Shown here: one piece after another, positions 31,430-40,421 of the stretch
Position numbering within the stretch: the stretch's first letter is position 1
Layout of the letters: each line of letters starts with the position of its first letter
NCBI GenBank assembly: GCA_030653435.1
Contig: JAURZI010000135.1
Coordinates: 62,001-126,000, forward strand
DNA from: Methylovulum sp.
GTDB lineage: Bacteria; Pseudomonadota; Gammaproteobacteria; Methylococcales; Methylomonadaceae
Direction of reading: 5' to 3'
Length of the DNA stretch: 64,000 nucleotides
Translations under genes and position numbers: made by a program
The notes under the pieces: generated by a model
What the model was told of the DNA's origin: nothing
The model's database searches: none
The model's input: the letters and a program-made list of their open reading frames with translations, nothing else

Positions 31430-32263
31430 ATGCTGATAGACTCACATTGCCATTTGGACCGTATCGATCTGGCGCCGTATCAACATGATTTCGGCTGTTT
31501 TATGCAAGCTGTCAAAGAGAACAATATCGAGCATTTGCTCTGTATTGCGATTGATTTGGAAGCTTATCCTGCCATGCTGGATCTGGTTGCAGGTTACGAC
31601 CAGATTTCCGTTAGCGTCGGCGTGCACCCGAATGTCCAGGACGGCCATGACCCTAGTGTCGAGGAACTGATTGTTTTGGGGCAAGCCGACCAGGTCATTG
31701 CGATAGGCGAAACAGGGTTGGATTATTTCCGTACGACTGCACGGATGCAGGAGGTAGGGCAATGCAGGGAGCGATTGCCGGGCATAGGTGAGTTGGATTG
31801 GCAGCATCAACGCTTTAGAAACCATATCAATGCGGCAAAAGCGTTGCAAAAACCGCTGATTATCCATACCCGCGAGGCCAAGCAGGACACCTTGCGTATC
31901 CTGGCCGAAGAAGGGGCGGATGAGGTCGGTGGCATTATCCATTGTTTTACCGAAGACTGGGAATTTGCCCAACAAGCCTTGGCGTTGAACTTTTATATTT
32001 CTTTTTCGGGCATCGTGACCTTTAACAACGCTAAAGCCATCAAGGATGTTGCACAAAAAGTGCCGGCCGACCGCTTTCTGATCGAAACCGATTCGCCCTA
32101 TTTGGCGCCCGTGCCGTTTCGCGGCCGGACCAATTACCCGACTTATGTGCGTTATGTTGCAGAACATATTGCAGAGTTGCGCGGCACGTCAGTGGATGCC
32201 ATTGCCGAACGTTCAACCGAGAACTTTTACACCTTGTTTAACATCCAACCGCCGACCCGCTAA
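31430..32263 (+). CDS. TatD-family metal-dependent hydrolase (YcfH type)
   Basis: A 277-residue TIM-barrel hydrolase. The metal ligands are in IDSHCHL, GETGLDYFR, IHTREA, GIIHCFTED and ETDSPYLAP. Relatives are 3'-5' DNA/RNA exonucleases. ATG 31430 is 7 bases after pilZ; a longer frame would overlap pilZ. An extra segment around residues 105-120 (ARMQEVGQCRERLPGIGE) is longer than in E. coli YcfH. Confidence 0.92.
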   Translation: MLIDSHCHLDRIDLAPYQHDFGCFMQAVKENNIEHLLCIAIDLEAYPAMLDLVAGYDQISVSVGVHPNVQDGHDPSVEELIVLGQADQVIAIGETGLDYFRTTARMQEVGQCRERLPGIGELDWQHQRFRNHINAAKALQKPLIIHTREAKQDTLRILAEEGADEVGGIIHCFTEDWEFAQQALALNFYISFSGIVTFNNAKAIKDVAQKVPADRFLIETDSPYLAPVPFRGRTNYPTYVRYVAEHIAELRGTSVDAIAERSTENFYTLFNIQPPTR

Positions 32264-32415
32264 CAGGGATGGTTGGCGTTGTCCTATCAGCCGTCGTACA
32301 AGGCCAGTTTCCGGCAAGCGCCATGCTGTATTTCTTTATATTTCTCTACCTAAACCCGTAAGTGCGGAGCAGGCGCATGTTTCGTCTTACCCAAACCCGT
32401 AACGGAGATTGATTT

Positions 32416-32991
32416 ATGAGCATTTCATTAAGCAAAGGCGGCAATATCAGCCTGTCAAAAACAGATCCCAGCCTCAAAAATGTCGTGGTAGGCTTGGGTT
32501 GGGACGCGCGGCCCACCGATGGTGCGGATTTCGACCTCGATGCCAGTGCGTTTATGGTCAAACAAGACGGCAAAGTCCGCTCGGACAGTGATTTTATTTT
32601 TTACAATCAAGCCCGGTCCGTTTGCGGCTCGGTTGAACATACCGGCGACAACCGAACCGGTGTTGGGGATGGCGATGACGAATCGCTGATTGTTTTGCTG
32701 GATAAAGTGCCAGCGGATATTCAAGCTATCGTTTTTACTGTTACCATACATGAGGCCGATCAGCGTAAACAGAATTTCGGCCAGGTGTCACATGCGTTTG
32801 TCCGCATTGTCAATAAGGATTCCGGTCAAGAAGTCACGCGTTACGACTTGAGCGAAGACGCATCCATTGAAACGGCAATGGTGTTCGGGGAAATATACCG
32901 GCACGGCGGCGAATGGAAATTCAAGGCGGTCGGCCAAGGTTATGCGGGCGGGCTGGCGGCCTTGGCGCGCCAGTACGGCATCAATATTTAG
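32416..32991 (+). CDS. terD: TerD-family stress protein (copy 1)
   Basis: A 191-residue calcium-binding TerD domain. [45 protein letters not shown] and [21 protein letters not shown] are classic. TerD proteins act in tellurite, phage and colicin resistance and in general membrane-linked stress responses. A GGAG site precedes ATG 32416. Two repeats of AAACCCGTAA lie within 60 bases upstream. It is the first gene of the Ter locus. Confidence 0.95.
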   Translation: MSISLSKGGNISLSKTDPSLKNVVVGLGWDARPTDGADFDLDASAFMVKQDGKVRSDSDFIFYNQARSVCGSVEHTGDNRTGVGDGDDESLIVLLDKVPADIQAIVFTVTIHEADQRKQNFGQVSHAFVRIVNKDSGQEVTRYDLSEDASIETAMVFGEIYRHGGEWKFKAVGQGYAGGLAALARQYGINI

Positions 32992-33074
32992 ACGCTAACA
33001 TCCGGGTGCGGTCAAGCGTTGACTTGCCGCAATGCTAGGCAACTTAACATTATTAAAAAAATCAGGAGACTATT

Positions 33075-33650
33075 ATGGCAATATCATTGACTAAAGGCGG
33101 TAACGTAAACTTAAGCAAAGAAGCGCCGGGCTTAAACAAAATTGTGGTCGGGTTGGGTTGGGATGCCCGTGCGACCGATGGCGCGGCATTCGACCTTGAT
33201 GCGAGTGCATTTTTGGTCAAACTGGATGGCAAAGTCCGTTCAGACAGCGACTTTTGCTTTTACAACAATAAAGTTGTCGGCGATGGCGCGGTGCAGCACA
33301 TGGGCGATAACACAACCGGCGTGGGCGATGGCGATGATGAAACGGTTAACGTTGAATTAAGCAAGATACCCGCCGATCTCGATAAAGTGGTGTTTGCCGT
33401 GACGATACATGACGCCGAAGCGCGCAAGCAGAATTTCGGACAAGTCAGCCATGCCTATATCCGCATTGTTAACCAGGAAGGCGGCCAGGAAATTGCCCGT
33501 TATGACTTGAGCGAAGACGCGTCTATCGAGACGGCGATGATTTTCGGCGAGATCTACCGGGTAGGCGCCGACTGGAAATTCAAAGCGGTGGGCCAAGGCT
33601 TTGCCGGCGGTTTGGGGCCTTTGGCAACATCGTTTGGCGTGAATGTTTAA
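33075..33650 (+). CDS. terD: TerD-family stress protein (copy 2)
   Basis: A 191-residue paralogue of the gene just upstream, near-identical in the block QNFGQVSHA to [14 protein letters not shown] and clearly a tandem duplication. The calcium-site motifs DLDASAF and GVGDGDDE are intact. An AGGAG site precedes ATG 33075. It probably shares the transcript of the first TerD. Confidence 0.95.
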   Translation: MAISLTKGGNVNLSKEAPGLNKIVVGLGWDARATDGAAFDLDASAFLVKLDGKVRSDSDFCFYNNKVVGDGAVQHMGDNTTGVGDGDDETVNVELSKIPADLDKVVFAVTIHDAEARKQNFGQVSHAYIRIVNQEGGQEIARYDLSEDASIETAMIFGEIYRVGADWKFKAVGQGFAGGLGPLATSFGVNV

Positions 33651-33667
33651 CTCTGACAGGACTGACT

Positions 33668-34261
33668 ATGGCTATTAATTTACAAAAAGGGCAAAAGATT
33701 TCCTTGTCCAAAGAATCCGGCGGCACGCTGAACAAAGTCATCATGGGTTTGGGCTGGGATGCCAAAAAAGTCAGCGTCGGCTTGCTGAAAGGCATGTTCG
33801 GCGGTGGCGGCAGCGAATCCATTGATCTTGATGCCTCTTGCGTGGTTTTTGATGACAATAATAAAGTGCTGGACACCGTTTGGTTCAAGCAGCTGAAAAG
33901 CCGTGACGGCAGCATAGTCCACACCGGTGATAACCGCACCGGCGATGGCGACGGCGATGATGAGCAAATTATCGTCGACCTCGAAAAAGTGCCCGCCAAC
34001 GTCAAGGCGCTGGTGTTCACCGTTAACTCGTTTACCGGTCAAACGTTCGATGCCGTGGAAAATGCCTATTGCCGTATGGTTGACAATAGCAATAAGAGTG
34101 AAATTGCCCGTTACACACTGAGCGCGCAAGGCCCGCACAGCGCGCAAATCATGGCGAAACTGTACCGTCACAACGGCGAATGGAAGATGCACGCGATAGG
34201 TGAAAACGGCAATGGCCGCACCATAGACAGCTTGTTGCCGCAAATAACCGTCCATCTCTAG
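33668..34261 (+). CDS. TerD-family protein, TerZ-like variant (copy 3)
   Basis: A 197-residue divergent TerD-family protein. It keeps INLQKGQKISLSK and GDNRTGDGDGDDEQ but carries an inserted glycine-rich segment (KKVSVGLLKGMFGGGG) before DLDASCVVF, and ends in KMHAIGENGNGRTID. These traits are like TerZ/TerF-type members. It starts 17 bases after copy 2 and ends three bases before the ATP-grasp gene. Confidence 0.9.
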   Translation: MAINLQKGQKISLSKESGGTLNKVIMGLGWDAKKVSVGLLKGMFGGGGSESIDLDASCVVFDDNNKVLDTVWFKQLKSRDGSIVHTGDNRTGDGDGDDEQIIVDLEKVPANVKALVFTVNSFTGQTFDAVENAYCRMVDNSNKSEIARYTLSAQGPHSAQIMAKLYRHNGEWKMHAIGENGNGRTIDSLLPQITVHL

Positions 34262-34264
34262 GGC

Positions 34265-35287
34265 ATGAGAATCTGGTTTAACAAAACCTTTTCCACCATC
34301 AGCGCGGTTCTCAACAATCTTCGCCAGTCGCTGCCGACTGGCGAAGTCACGTTGGTTTGTACGCACACCCATACGACAGCGGCGGTTTTTTTGGCGGCTG
34401 ACGAATATTATCTTGAACCTGCCGACTTGATTGGGCAGGATTATCTGGTTTGGTGTCTCGATTTTTGCAAGTTGAATGATATCGGTTTGTTCTGGCCCGG
34501 CAAGGAAGCGGCGTTGTTCAGCCTGCATCACGGACTGTTCCATGGCATAGGCGTTCAGGTATTGTCAGTTGCCGACTATGACACGCTGACCTTATTGCAT
34601 AACAAAGCGGATTTTTATGCGGCATTACCGGCAACGGTTGCGGCAACGATGGATTTTATTGCCGTTAATGATAGCGACAGTTTTGATAGCGCAGTTGTTG
34701 CGCTGTCTGAGAAGCATGACAGCTTATGTGTTAAACCCGCTGTTTCGGTGTTCGGTTTGGGTTTTCGGATTTTAGATACCCAACGCGATAGTATCACCCA
34801 ATTGCTTAAGGGCGTGGAATATCAGATTCCGTTACAGGAATTGCGTCTGGGCATCATGAACACTCGGCAATTCGATACCTTGCTGGTTATGGAGCATCTG
34901 GCCGGGCCTGAATGGAGCGTGGATTGCGCCGGTCGGCACGGCGAATTACTGTGTGCCGTGCAGCGGAAAAAATTGCAGCTGGTCGGGCATGGTCAAGTTA
35001 TCGACAATCATCCCGAAATAACCGGCATGGTGGAACGGCTAACGGCGCATTACCGTCTGAATGGCTTGTTCAATATCCAGTTCAAGGAAGGCGTGCAGGG
35101 GCCACGATTGTTGGAAATTAATCCGCGCCCTTCCGGCGGTTTCGGCATGGCGTGTTTATCGGGTGCCAATCTCGCGCAGATTGCCTGGCAAAGCATTAAC
35201 GGCGAGACGGTTCAGCAGCCGGTGATTCGTTATGGGCTTAGGGTGACTGAGGTTAATATGCCGGTGGTGTTGCAAGATGAATTGTAA
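34265..35287 (+). CDS. ATP-grasp enzyme of the Ter biosynthetic module
   Basis: A 340-residue ATP-grasp ligase. The N-terminal half is pre-ATP-grasp-like. SLCVKPAVSVFGLGFRIL supplies the ATP lysine, MEHLAGPEWSVDCAG the central strand, and FNIQFKEG with LLEINPRPSGGFGM the metal ligands Glu and Asn. Comparative genomics of Ter systems (Anantharaman, Iyer and Aravind) predicts that such genes make a nucleoside-like metabolite together with PRTases, a HAD and a lyase; those genes follow here after an interruption. Confidence 0.85.
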   Translation: MRIWFNKTFSTISAVLNNLRQSLPTGEVTLVCTHTHTTAAVFLAADEYYLEPADLIGQDYLVWCLDFCKLNDIGLFWPGKEAALFSLHHGLFHGIGVQVLSVADYDTLTLLHNKADFYAALPATVAATMDFIAVNDSDSFDSAVVALSEKHDSLCVKPAVSVFGLGFRILDTQRDSITQLLKGVEYQIPLQELRLGIMNTRQFDTLLVMEHLAGPEWSVDCAGRHGELLCAVQRKKLQLVGHGQVIDNHPEITGMVERLTAHYRLNGLFNIQFKEGVQGPRLLEINPRPSGGFGMACLSGANLAQIAWQSINGETVQQPVIRYGLRVTEVNMPVVLQDEL

Positions 35288-35316
35288 TCAGCAGCTGCAA
35301 AATGGCAGGGTGAAGT

Positions 35317-36621
35317 ATGGCTAAAATTGAAGGAATTCGAGTACTAAATTTTCGTGGCTTAAAAGACGTTAAACTCGGAAAAAGGTGGAATGAAGCAGAA
35401 TCAGAAGCACTCACTGCGATGACAGTTGTGATTGGTAAAAACGGTGTGGGCAAAAGCACCTTGTTTGATGTTTTCGGTTTTTTGGCTGATGCACTTAAAT
35501 TTGGTGTAGAGGATGCTTGCGATTTACGCGGCCGAGGAGGATTTAAAAAAATACGCTCTCAGGGGCAAACGGGGGCTATTGAATTTGAAATATTTTATAG
35601 GGAAGATGAGAATGCCTGTCCCATTACCTATGTAATCACTATTGACATCGAAGGTTCCGGGCGGCCTTTTGTAGCGCATGAGTCGCTTTTTCAACACACC
35701 AAAAAAAAAGCAGATAGTCAGTCTACCGCCTTCTTATGCTTATTTAATGGAAAAGGTGCAGCGTATAAAAGCAAAGGTAAGGAGATTGATGAAGATAACG
35801 AGGGCTTTGGACTTTCAATGGCCTCAAAAGTATTTCAAGAAACAACAAATTTAGAGACAATATTTGAAGCACTTATACGAGAAGGAGACGGCGTTGAGCT
35901 TGAGGACAAAAGAAAACTCGGTATTGCCACGCTAGGCGCACTCAAACAACATCCTAGAATTTCAGCGTTTCGCCAGTTTATAGAAGGGTGGTATCTCAGC
36001 TACTTTACCCCCGACGCGGCGCGAAATCTGCCGCAGGCAGGAGCGCAACAACACCTCAACAGCAAAGGCGACAATCTTGCCAACGTGGTGCAGTTTATGG
36101 AACGCGAACACAGAGAAATTTTTCAGGACATTTTGAACCGTATAGCGGAAAAAATTCCCGGCATTGACAAGATTGACACCTATCGCGACCCTATCACCAA
36201 CAATTTATATCTACGATTCAATGACAAGGGCTTCCAAGCTCCATTTTATGCCCCGCAAATGTCTGATGGCACATTGAAAGTATTTGCTTATTTGTTGTTG
36301 TTGGAAGACCCCACGCCACCGCCTTTTATCTGCATTGAAGAACCTGAAAACGGCTTATACCACAAATTGCTGGAAACCTTAGCGGCTGAATTTCGCGCCC
36401 ATGCAACAGGTAAAAAAGGTGGTACTCAACTCTTTATCACCACGCACCAGCCTTATTTTGTTGATGCGCTTGAAACGAATGAAGTATGGGTTTTGGAAAA
36501 AGGAGAAGATGGCTTTGCCACAGTGACTCGAGCCAGCGAAATTCCATACGTCCAAAACATGGTCAACGAAGGGCTGCCATTAGGTGGGCTGTGGTACAGC
36601 GATTATTTAGACGCGCGGTGA
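35317..36621 (+). CDS. AAA/ABC-type ATPase of a two-gene defence-like cassette
   Basis: A 434-residue ATPase of the OLD/AAA_21 kind. The start MAKIEGIRVLNFRGLKDV is typical. Walker A GKNGVGKST lies at about residues 38-46, Walker B FICIEEPENGL at about 337-347, and the switch histidine in FITTHQPYFVDAL. It is coupled (4-base gap) to a DUF4276 gene. The sequence is visibly more AT-rich than the Ter genes around it, suggesting later acquisition. Related pairs (e.g. PARIS: ATPase + Toprim-like DUF4435) are anti-phage. Function here is inference. Confidence 0.85.
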   Translation: MAKIEGIRVLNFRGLKDVKLGKRWNEAESEALTAMTVVIGKNGVGKSTLFDVFGFLADALKFGVEDACDLRGRGGFKKIRSQGQTGAIEFEIFYREDENACPITYVITIDIEGSGRPFVAHESLFQHTKKKADSQSTAFLCLFNGKGAAYKSKGKEIDEDNEGFGLSMASKVFQETTNLETIFEALIREGDGVELEDKRKLGIATLGALKQHPRISAFRQFIEGWYLSYFTPDAARNLPQAGAQQHLNSKGDNLANVVQFMEREHREIFQDILNRIAEKIPGIDKIDTYRDPITNNLYLRFNDKGFQAPFYAPQMSDGTLKVFAYLLLLEDPTPPPFICIEEPENGLYHKLLETLAAEFRAHATGKKGGTQLFITTHQPYFVDALETNEVWVLEKGEDGFATVTRASEIPYVQNMVNEGLPLGGLWYSDYLDAR

Positions 36622-36625
36622 ATCT

Positions 36626-37282
36626 ATGCACCTTGAAATTCTTGTTGAAGGCCAAAGCGAACTGACCGCGCTATCCATTTTAATGAGTAAAATCATCGGG
36701 GAATATAACAATCCGCATACGTGGAGAATTCATAAACACCGTGGTATGGGTAAAATACCTGAGAATCTAACGGCACAATCCAACAAGAACGACCCAACTT
36801 TGTTACACAATTTACCGGCTAAATTAAGAGCCTACGGTGATGAAGAAGACTCTGATTTGCTCGTTGTCGTTTTAGTCGATCTTGACGACAGAGACGATTG
36901 TGTTGCGTTCAAAAATGAGCTTGTCGCGTTGTTGGATCATTGCGACAAAAAGCCGCGCACGTTGTTTCGTATTGCCATTGAAGAGCTGGAAGCCTGGTAT
37001 TTGGGTGATTCAGCGGCATTGAAGTTAGCTTATTCTGATATTAAACAAGACATTCTTGATCGTTATGTTCAAGATTCGCAAATTGGCACATGGGAAGCAC
37101 TAGCCGATATGGTTCATTCTGGTGGTTTGGATGTGTTGATGTCGAAGGGTAAGCGCTCGCCTTTAGTTCTTCAAGAAAAAGTCAATTGGGCGAAAAACAT
37201 CTGCCCGCATTTGGATGTTGAGCATAATCAATCACCGAGCTTTTGCTGTTTTCGGGACGGTTTAAGACAAATAATTGCGTAA
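36626..37282 (+). CDS. DUF4276 family protein, Toprim-like effector candidate
   Basis: A 218-residue protein of the DUF4276 family. The N-terminal LVEGQSELTAL (Glu8) and the acidic VDLDDRDD (about residues 84-91) match the Glu and DxD positions of Toprim/OLD nucleases. IAIEELEAWYLGD is typical of the family. It is AT-rich like its partner ATPase. The likely role is a nuclease effector held by the ATPase; cleavage activity is unproven. Confidence 0.8.
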   Translation: MHLEILVEGQSELTALSILMSKIIGEYNNPHTWRIHKHRGMGKIPENLTAQSNKNDPTLLHNLPAKLRAYGDEEDSDLLVVVLVDLDDRDDCVAFKNELVALLDHCDKKPRTLFRIAIEELEAWYLGDSAALKLAYSDIKQDILDRYVQDSQIGTWEALADMVHSGGLDVLMSKGKRSPLVLQEKVNWAKNICPHLDVEHNQSPSFCCFRDGLRQIIA

Positions 37283-37346
37283 TTCAATGATTTTTAGGGT
37301 CAGTTGCGTTGTTGTTTGGTATTGCCATCGTAGTCATCTAACAGGT

Positions 37347-37376
37347 AAGCCGCCGTGACCTATTTCAGCGGCTTTT
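37347..37376 (+). terminator. Possible terminator after the ATPase/DUF4276 cassette
   Basis: A 7-bp stem AAGCCGC/GCGGCTT with a 14-base loop is followed by TTTT, in the 115-base gap before the PRTase gene. It would separate cassette transcription from the downstream Ter genes, or be a leftover of the original operon spacing. Confidence 0.45.
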
Positions 37377-37397
37377 GCTCCTTACAAAAAAACAATC

Positions 37398-38594
37398 ATG
37401 CAAAAAACACTAACGATTAAACTGGATACCGGCACACTCCAGCTCGACATAGCGCCCGGACGCATTCCTCTCAAACGGTTATTAGGCTTCGCCGCCCGTG
37501 TCAGCAGCAAGCGCAAGTTTTTGCTGGTGAGCAAACTATTAGGTAAGCATTATCCGGTATCGCCCAAAATGATGAGCTGGTCTTACCGCGCTCTGGCGCG
37601 CGCCGTGCTGGCTCGCGGGGCAGGGCACGGGTCGCTGTGGATAGGCATGGCGGAAACCGCAACCGGCCTAGGCTACGGCGTATTTGCGGCGGCGCGTTTG
37701 GCAGGGCTGGAAGGCGCGCTGTTTATGCAAACCACGCGTTATCGGATGGACGGGTGTAAGCGGCTGGCGTTTGAAGAAGCACACAGTCATGCTACTGACT
37801 TTTTCTTGTATTATCCTGAGCGTCCAGACTACCTGGAGTGGTTTTTACAGGCCGAAACCCTGGTGTTAATCGACGATGAAATCAGCACCGGCAAAACATT
37901 TTTACGTCTGATTAAAGCCTATCAGGCAGTTAATCCAGGCTTGAAAAAAGTATTTATCGTCAGTCTGGTGAATTTTGCACATCCTGATGACCGTGCATTA
38001 CTGGAAGCTCAGGCGGGTGTCGGCGTGGAGTGGGTGTGTTTCCGTCAGGGATTGTTGCATTTTGATGATAGCCAGAATGCAGCCCTCGACAACATAGTCG
38101 TTAATGTATCCGGCAATGGCGGATGTAAAAAACATCTAATGGCCTGGCCTGGCCGTTTAGGTATTGCCGCGCCGATACAATGGGAAGCCGGTGTCGTCGA
38201 AGAACTGTTGCGGCTGGTAAAAAACGTTAGTGACGATGCCCGGCCGATTTTGGTGCTAGGGACGGGTGAATGCAATGCGCCGGCCTATTTGCTGGGTTGT
38301 GCACTGGAAGCGCAGGGCCTAGACGTGAAAGTGCAGAGTACGACACGGTCGCCGATACATCAAGGTAATGACATTGCGTTGGTTTGCCGTTTTGAGGATA
38401 ACTACGACGATGGCATACCCAATTTTATCTACAATCTGGAACCGGCGGCTTACCGTAATATTATACTGTGCCATGAAACACCGCTCTGTGCGGCACTGCT
38501 AGACCGTTTGCAGGCATGGCAAGCGATCAGCGCACGATTTGAACTTAATTCGGACTCTTTATACCATGCAAAGCTACATTTTTTTAGACCTTGA
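37398..38594 (+). CDS. Phosphoribosyltransferase with TRSP domain (Ter module)
   Basis: A 398-residue protein. The PRTase part ends in the PRPP loop VLIDDEISTGKT at about residues 155-166. The C-terminal part (from about 280, ILVLGTGECNAPAYLLG) with STTRSPIH is the TRSP domain found with it in Ter-linked genes. It is predicted to form a ribosyl-linked metabolite. The HAD gene overlaps its last 29 bases. Confidence 0.85.
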   Translation: MQKTLTIKLDTGTLQLDIAPGRIPLKRLLGFAARVSSKRKFLLVSKLLGKHYPVSPKMMSWSYRALARAVLARGAGHGSLWIGMAETATGLGYGVFAAARLAGLEGALFMQTTRYRMDGCKRLAFEEAHSHATDFFLYYPERPDYLEWFLQAETLVLIDDEISTGKTFLRLIKAYQAVNPGLKKVFIVSLVNFAHPDDRALLEAQAGVGVEWVCFRQGLLHFDDSQNAALDNIVVNVSGNGGCKKHLMAWPGRLGIAAPIQWEAGVVEELLRLVKNVSDDARPILVLGTGECNAPAYLLGCALEAQGLDVKVQSTTRSPIHQGNDIALVCRFEDNYDDGIPNFIYNLEPAAYRNIILCHETPLCAALLDRLQAWQAISARFELNSDSLYHAKLHFFRP

Positions 38595-39321
38595 CGATAC
38601 CTTGTTCCAAACTTTGAAAAAATGTGCACCGGGCGTTGATGACAACACATTACAGGTGCGGGCATTCTTACCTGACGGCACGCCTAATTCATTCGCGACA
38701 CGCAAACAGCAATGGCTGTGGCAATGGCTGGCGAAGGGCTTCAGAATCGTGCCGGTTACGGCGCGCGATATCCATGCTTTCCGGCGCGTCAACCTGCCTT
38801 TTCAGGAAGAAGTGGTGTTGAATCACGGCGCAGTCATTTTAGACAAACAGGGCGAGGTCGATACTACCTGGATGGCGAAAATAATGCAGGATCTGCCCGT
38901 TTACCATGAAAAATTGCTGGATGTGTGGGCGGATGTCGCGGCTTATTGCCAGTTGCACACCGGCTACAAGCCACGCTTGGTGGATGATTTCGACATTACG
39001 TGGTATGGCGTCATCAAGCATCGCGACGGCACCGAAGCCCCGCTGAAAAAAATGTTGGACACGGTTATTCGGGCGCATCCGGCTATTGTTGACGGCAGCT
39101 TATACTGGCATCTGAATGGCAATAATCTTGCCGTATTGCCTGGCATCATCAAAAAAGAATATGCCGTCAGCTATTTGCTGGACAATTATAAACAGCAACA
39201 TGCCGATGTCTTGACTTTTGGTGCGGGCGACAGCAGGACCGATGCGCCGTTTCTGGCCTTATGCGATTATGCGTTAATCCCGAAAAATACCCAGTTGTTT
39301 GACGCGCTGGTTACTGCATAA
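38566..39321 (+). CDS. HAD-superfamily hydrolase (Ter module)
   Basis: A 251-residue phosphatase-fold protein. The nucleophile motif is FLDLDDTLF (Asp8, Asp10), motif II is in PVTARD, and the C-terminal motif GAGDSRTDAPFL carries the acidic pair. It is similar to sucrose-phosphate-phosphatase-like members. ATG 38566 is preferred; a TTG at 38539 lies inside the PRTase. The next gene starts within its stop (TAATG). Confidence 0.87.
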   Translation: MQSYIFLDLDDTLFQTLKKCAPGVDDNTLQVRAFLPDGTPNSFATRKQQWLWQWLAKGFRIVPVTARDIHAFRRVNLPFQEEVVLNHGAVILDKQGEVDTTWMAKIMQDLPVYHEKLLDVWADVAAYCQLHTGYKPRLVDDFDITWYGVIKHRDGTEAPLKKMLDTVIRAHPAIVDGSLYWHLNGNNLAVLPGIIKKEYAVSYLLDNYKQQHADVLTFGAGDSRTDAPFLALCDYALIPKNTQLFDALVTA

Positions 39322-40421
39322 TGGCGACGTTAACACCATTTACCGGCAGTTATGCGCCGGATGCGGTCAGGTTTCTGCTGACGCCGGTGACGATGCCGGA
39401 TACGCCGGTGCACGCCAAGGAAGCCTTGATACAATCGGGTCAACAACATTATTCGCAACTGCTGTCGCATGAAACCTTGCCGGAAGAGGATTATTTAGCG
39501 CTGTTTTATCAGGCGATGGCCGCCAATAAAATGCGAGTGGCAGGGCATGTGGCGTTACTGGCTGAACGCATTCTGGCAACGCGCCCGCACGGTGTCACAC
39601 TGGTGTCATTAGCGCGGGCAGGAACGCCTGTCGGCGTGTTGCTGAAGCAGGTGCTCAAACGCCATTTCAACACCGATGCCGCCCATTATTCGGTATCCAT
39701 ACTCAGGGATGTCGGCATAGACCGGAATGCCCTGCGCTATATTGTCCAGCACCATGCGCTAGAGACGTTGGTTTTTGTCGATGGGTGGACTGGAAAAGGC
39801 GTGATTGCTAGGCAGCTGGCAGCCAGTTTGCAAGATTTTGCACACAGTGACGGGGTGTCCATTCCTGCCGAATTGTATGTGTTGACCGATTTATCGGGTG
39901 ATGCCGCAGTGGCGGCATCGTCAGACGATTATTTGATTCCGTCGTGCATCCTGAATGCCACGGTATCGGGATTGGTCAGTCGTTCGGTTTATGATAAAAA
40001 TAGGCTAGGCGCCACGGATTTTCACGGTTGTGTTTATTATGAACAATTTAAGGAACATGATTTATCGAACTATTTTGTTGCTGAAATACTCAGCTGTGTT
40101 GACCACATCCGATGTGGCCCGCAAAATAATCCGCATCCCGAACTGGACCGGGAACAGTTGCAAACGGTTTCACAAGCGTTATTACAGCGCATTGCCGGGA
40201 GCTATCAGGTAAGCAGCCCGCATTACATCAAGCCGGGTATCGGCGAGGCGACGCGCGTGCTGTTACGCCGCGAGGCCAGACTGCTGCTGTTACAGGATTT
40301 GGCATCGGAAGCAACCCGACATTTGCTCTGGCTGGCGGAAGCCAAGTCAGTCCCGGTGGAAGAATGCAAGGATTTGCCATACCACGCCGTAGCGTTAATC
40401 AAAGAGATGCACTATGACTAG
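39321..40421 (+). CDS. StiP-family protein with PRTase-like fold (Ter module)
   Basis: A 366-residue member of the family annotated as cysteine protease StiP (PF11202). The segment LVFVDGWTGKGVIARQL at about residues 153-169 resembles a PRPP loop, so a phosphoribosyltransferase role is more plausible than protease. SLARAGTPVGVLLK and GVDHIRCGPQNN-like segments are family features. It is coupled to the HAD and to the aldolase (8-base overlap). Confidence 0.82.
   Translation: MATLTPFTGSYAPDAVRFLLTPVTMPDTPVHAKEALIQSGQQHYSQLLSHETLPEEDYLALFYQAMAANKMRVAGHVALLAERILATRPHGVTLVSLARAGTPVGVLLKQVLKRHFNTDAAHYSVSILRDVGIDRNALRYIVQHHALETLVFVDGWTGKGVIARQLAASLQDFAHSDGVSIPAELYVLTDLSGDAAVAASSDDYLIPSCILNATVSGLVSRSVYDKNRLGATDFHGCVYYEQFKEHDLSNYFVAEILSCVDHIRCGPQNNPHPELDREQLQTVSQALLQRIAGSYQVSSPHYIKPGIGEATRVLLRREARLLLLQDLASEATRHLLWLAEAKSVPVEECKDLPYHAVALIKEMHYD

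Noticed and set aside
33680-34543. A 287-codon minus-strand frame
   Set aside because: Antisense to the third TerD gene and the ATP-grasp gene, both with strong motifs and ribosome sites.
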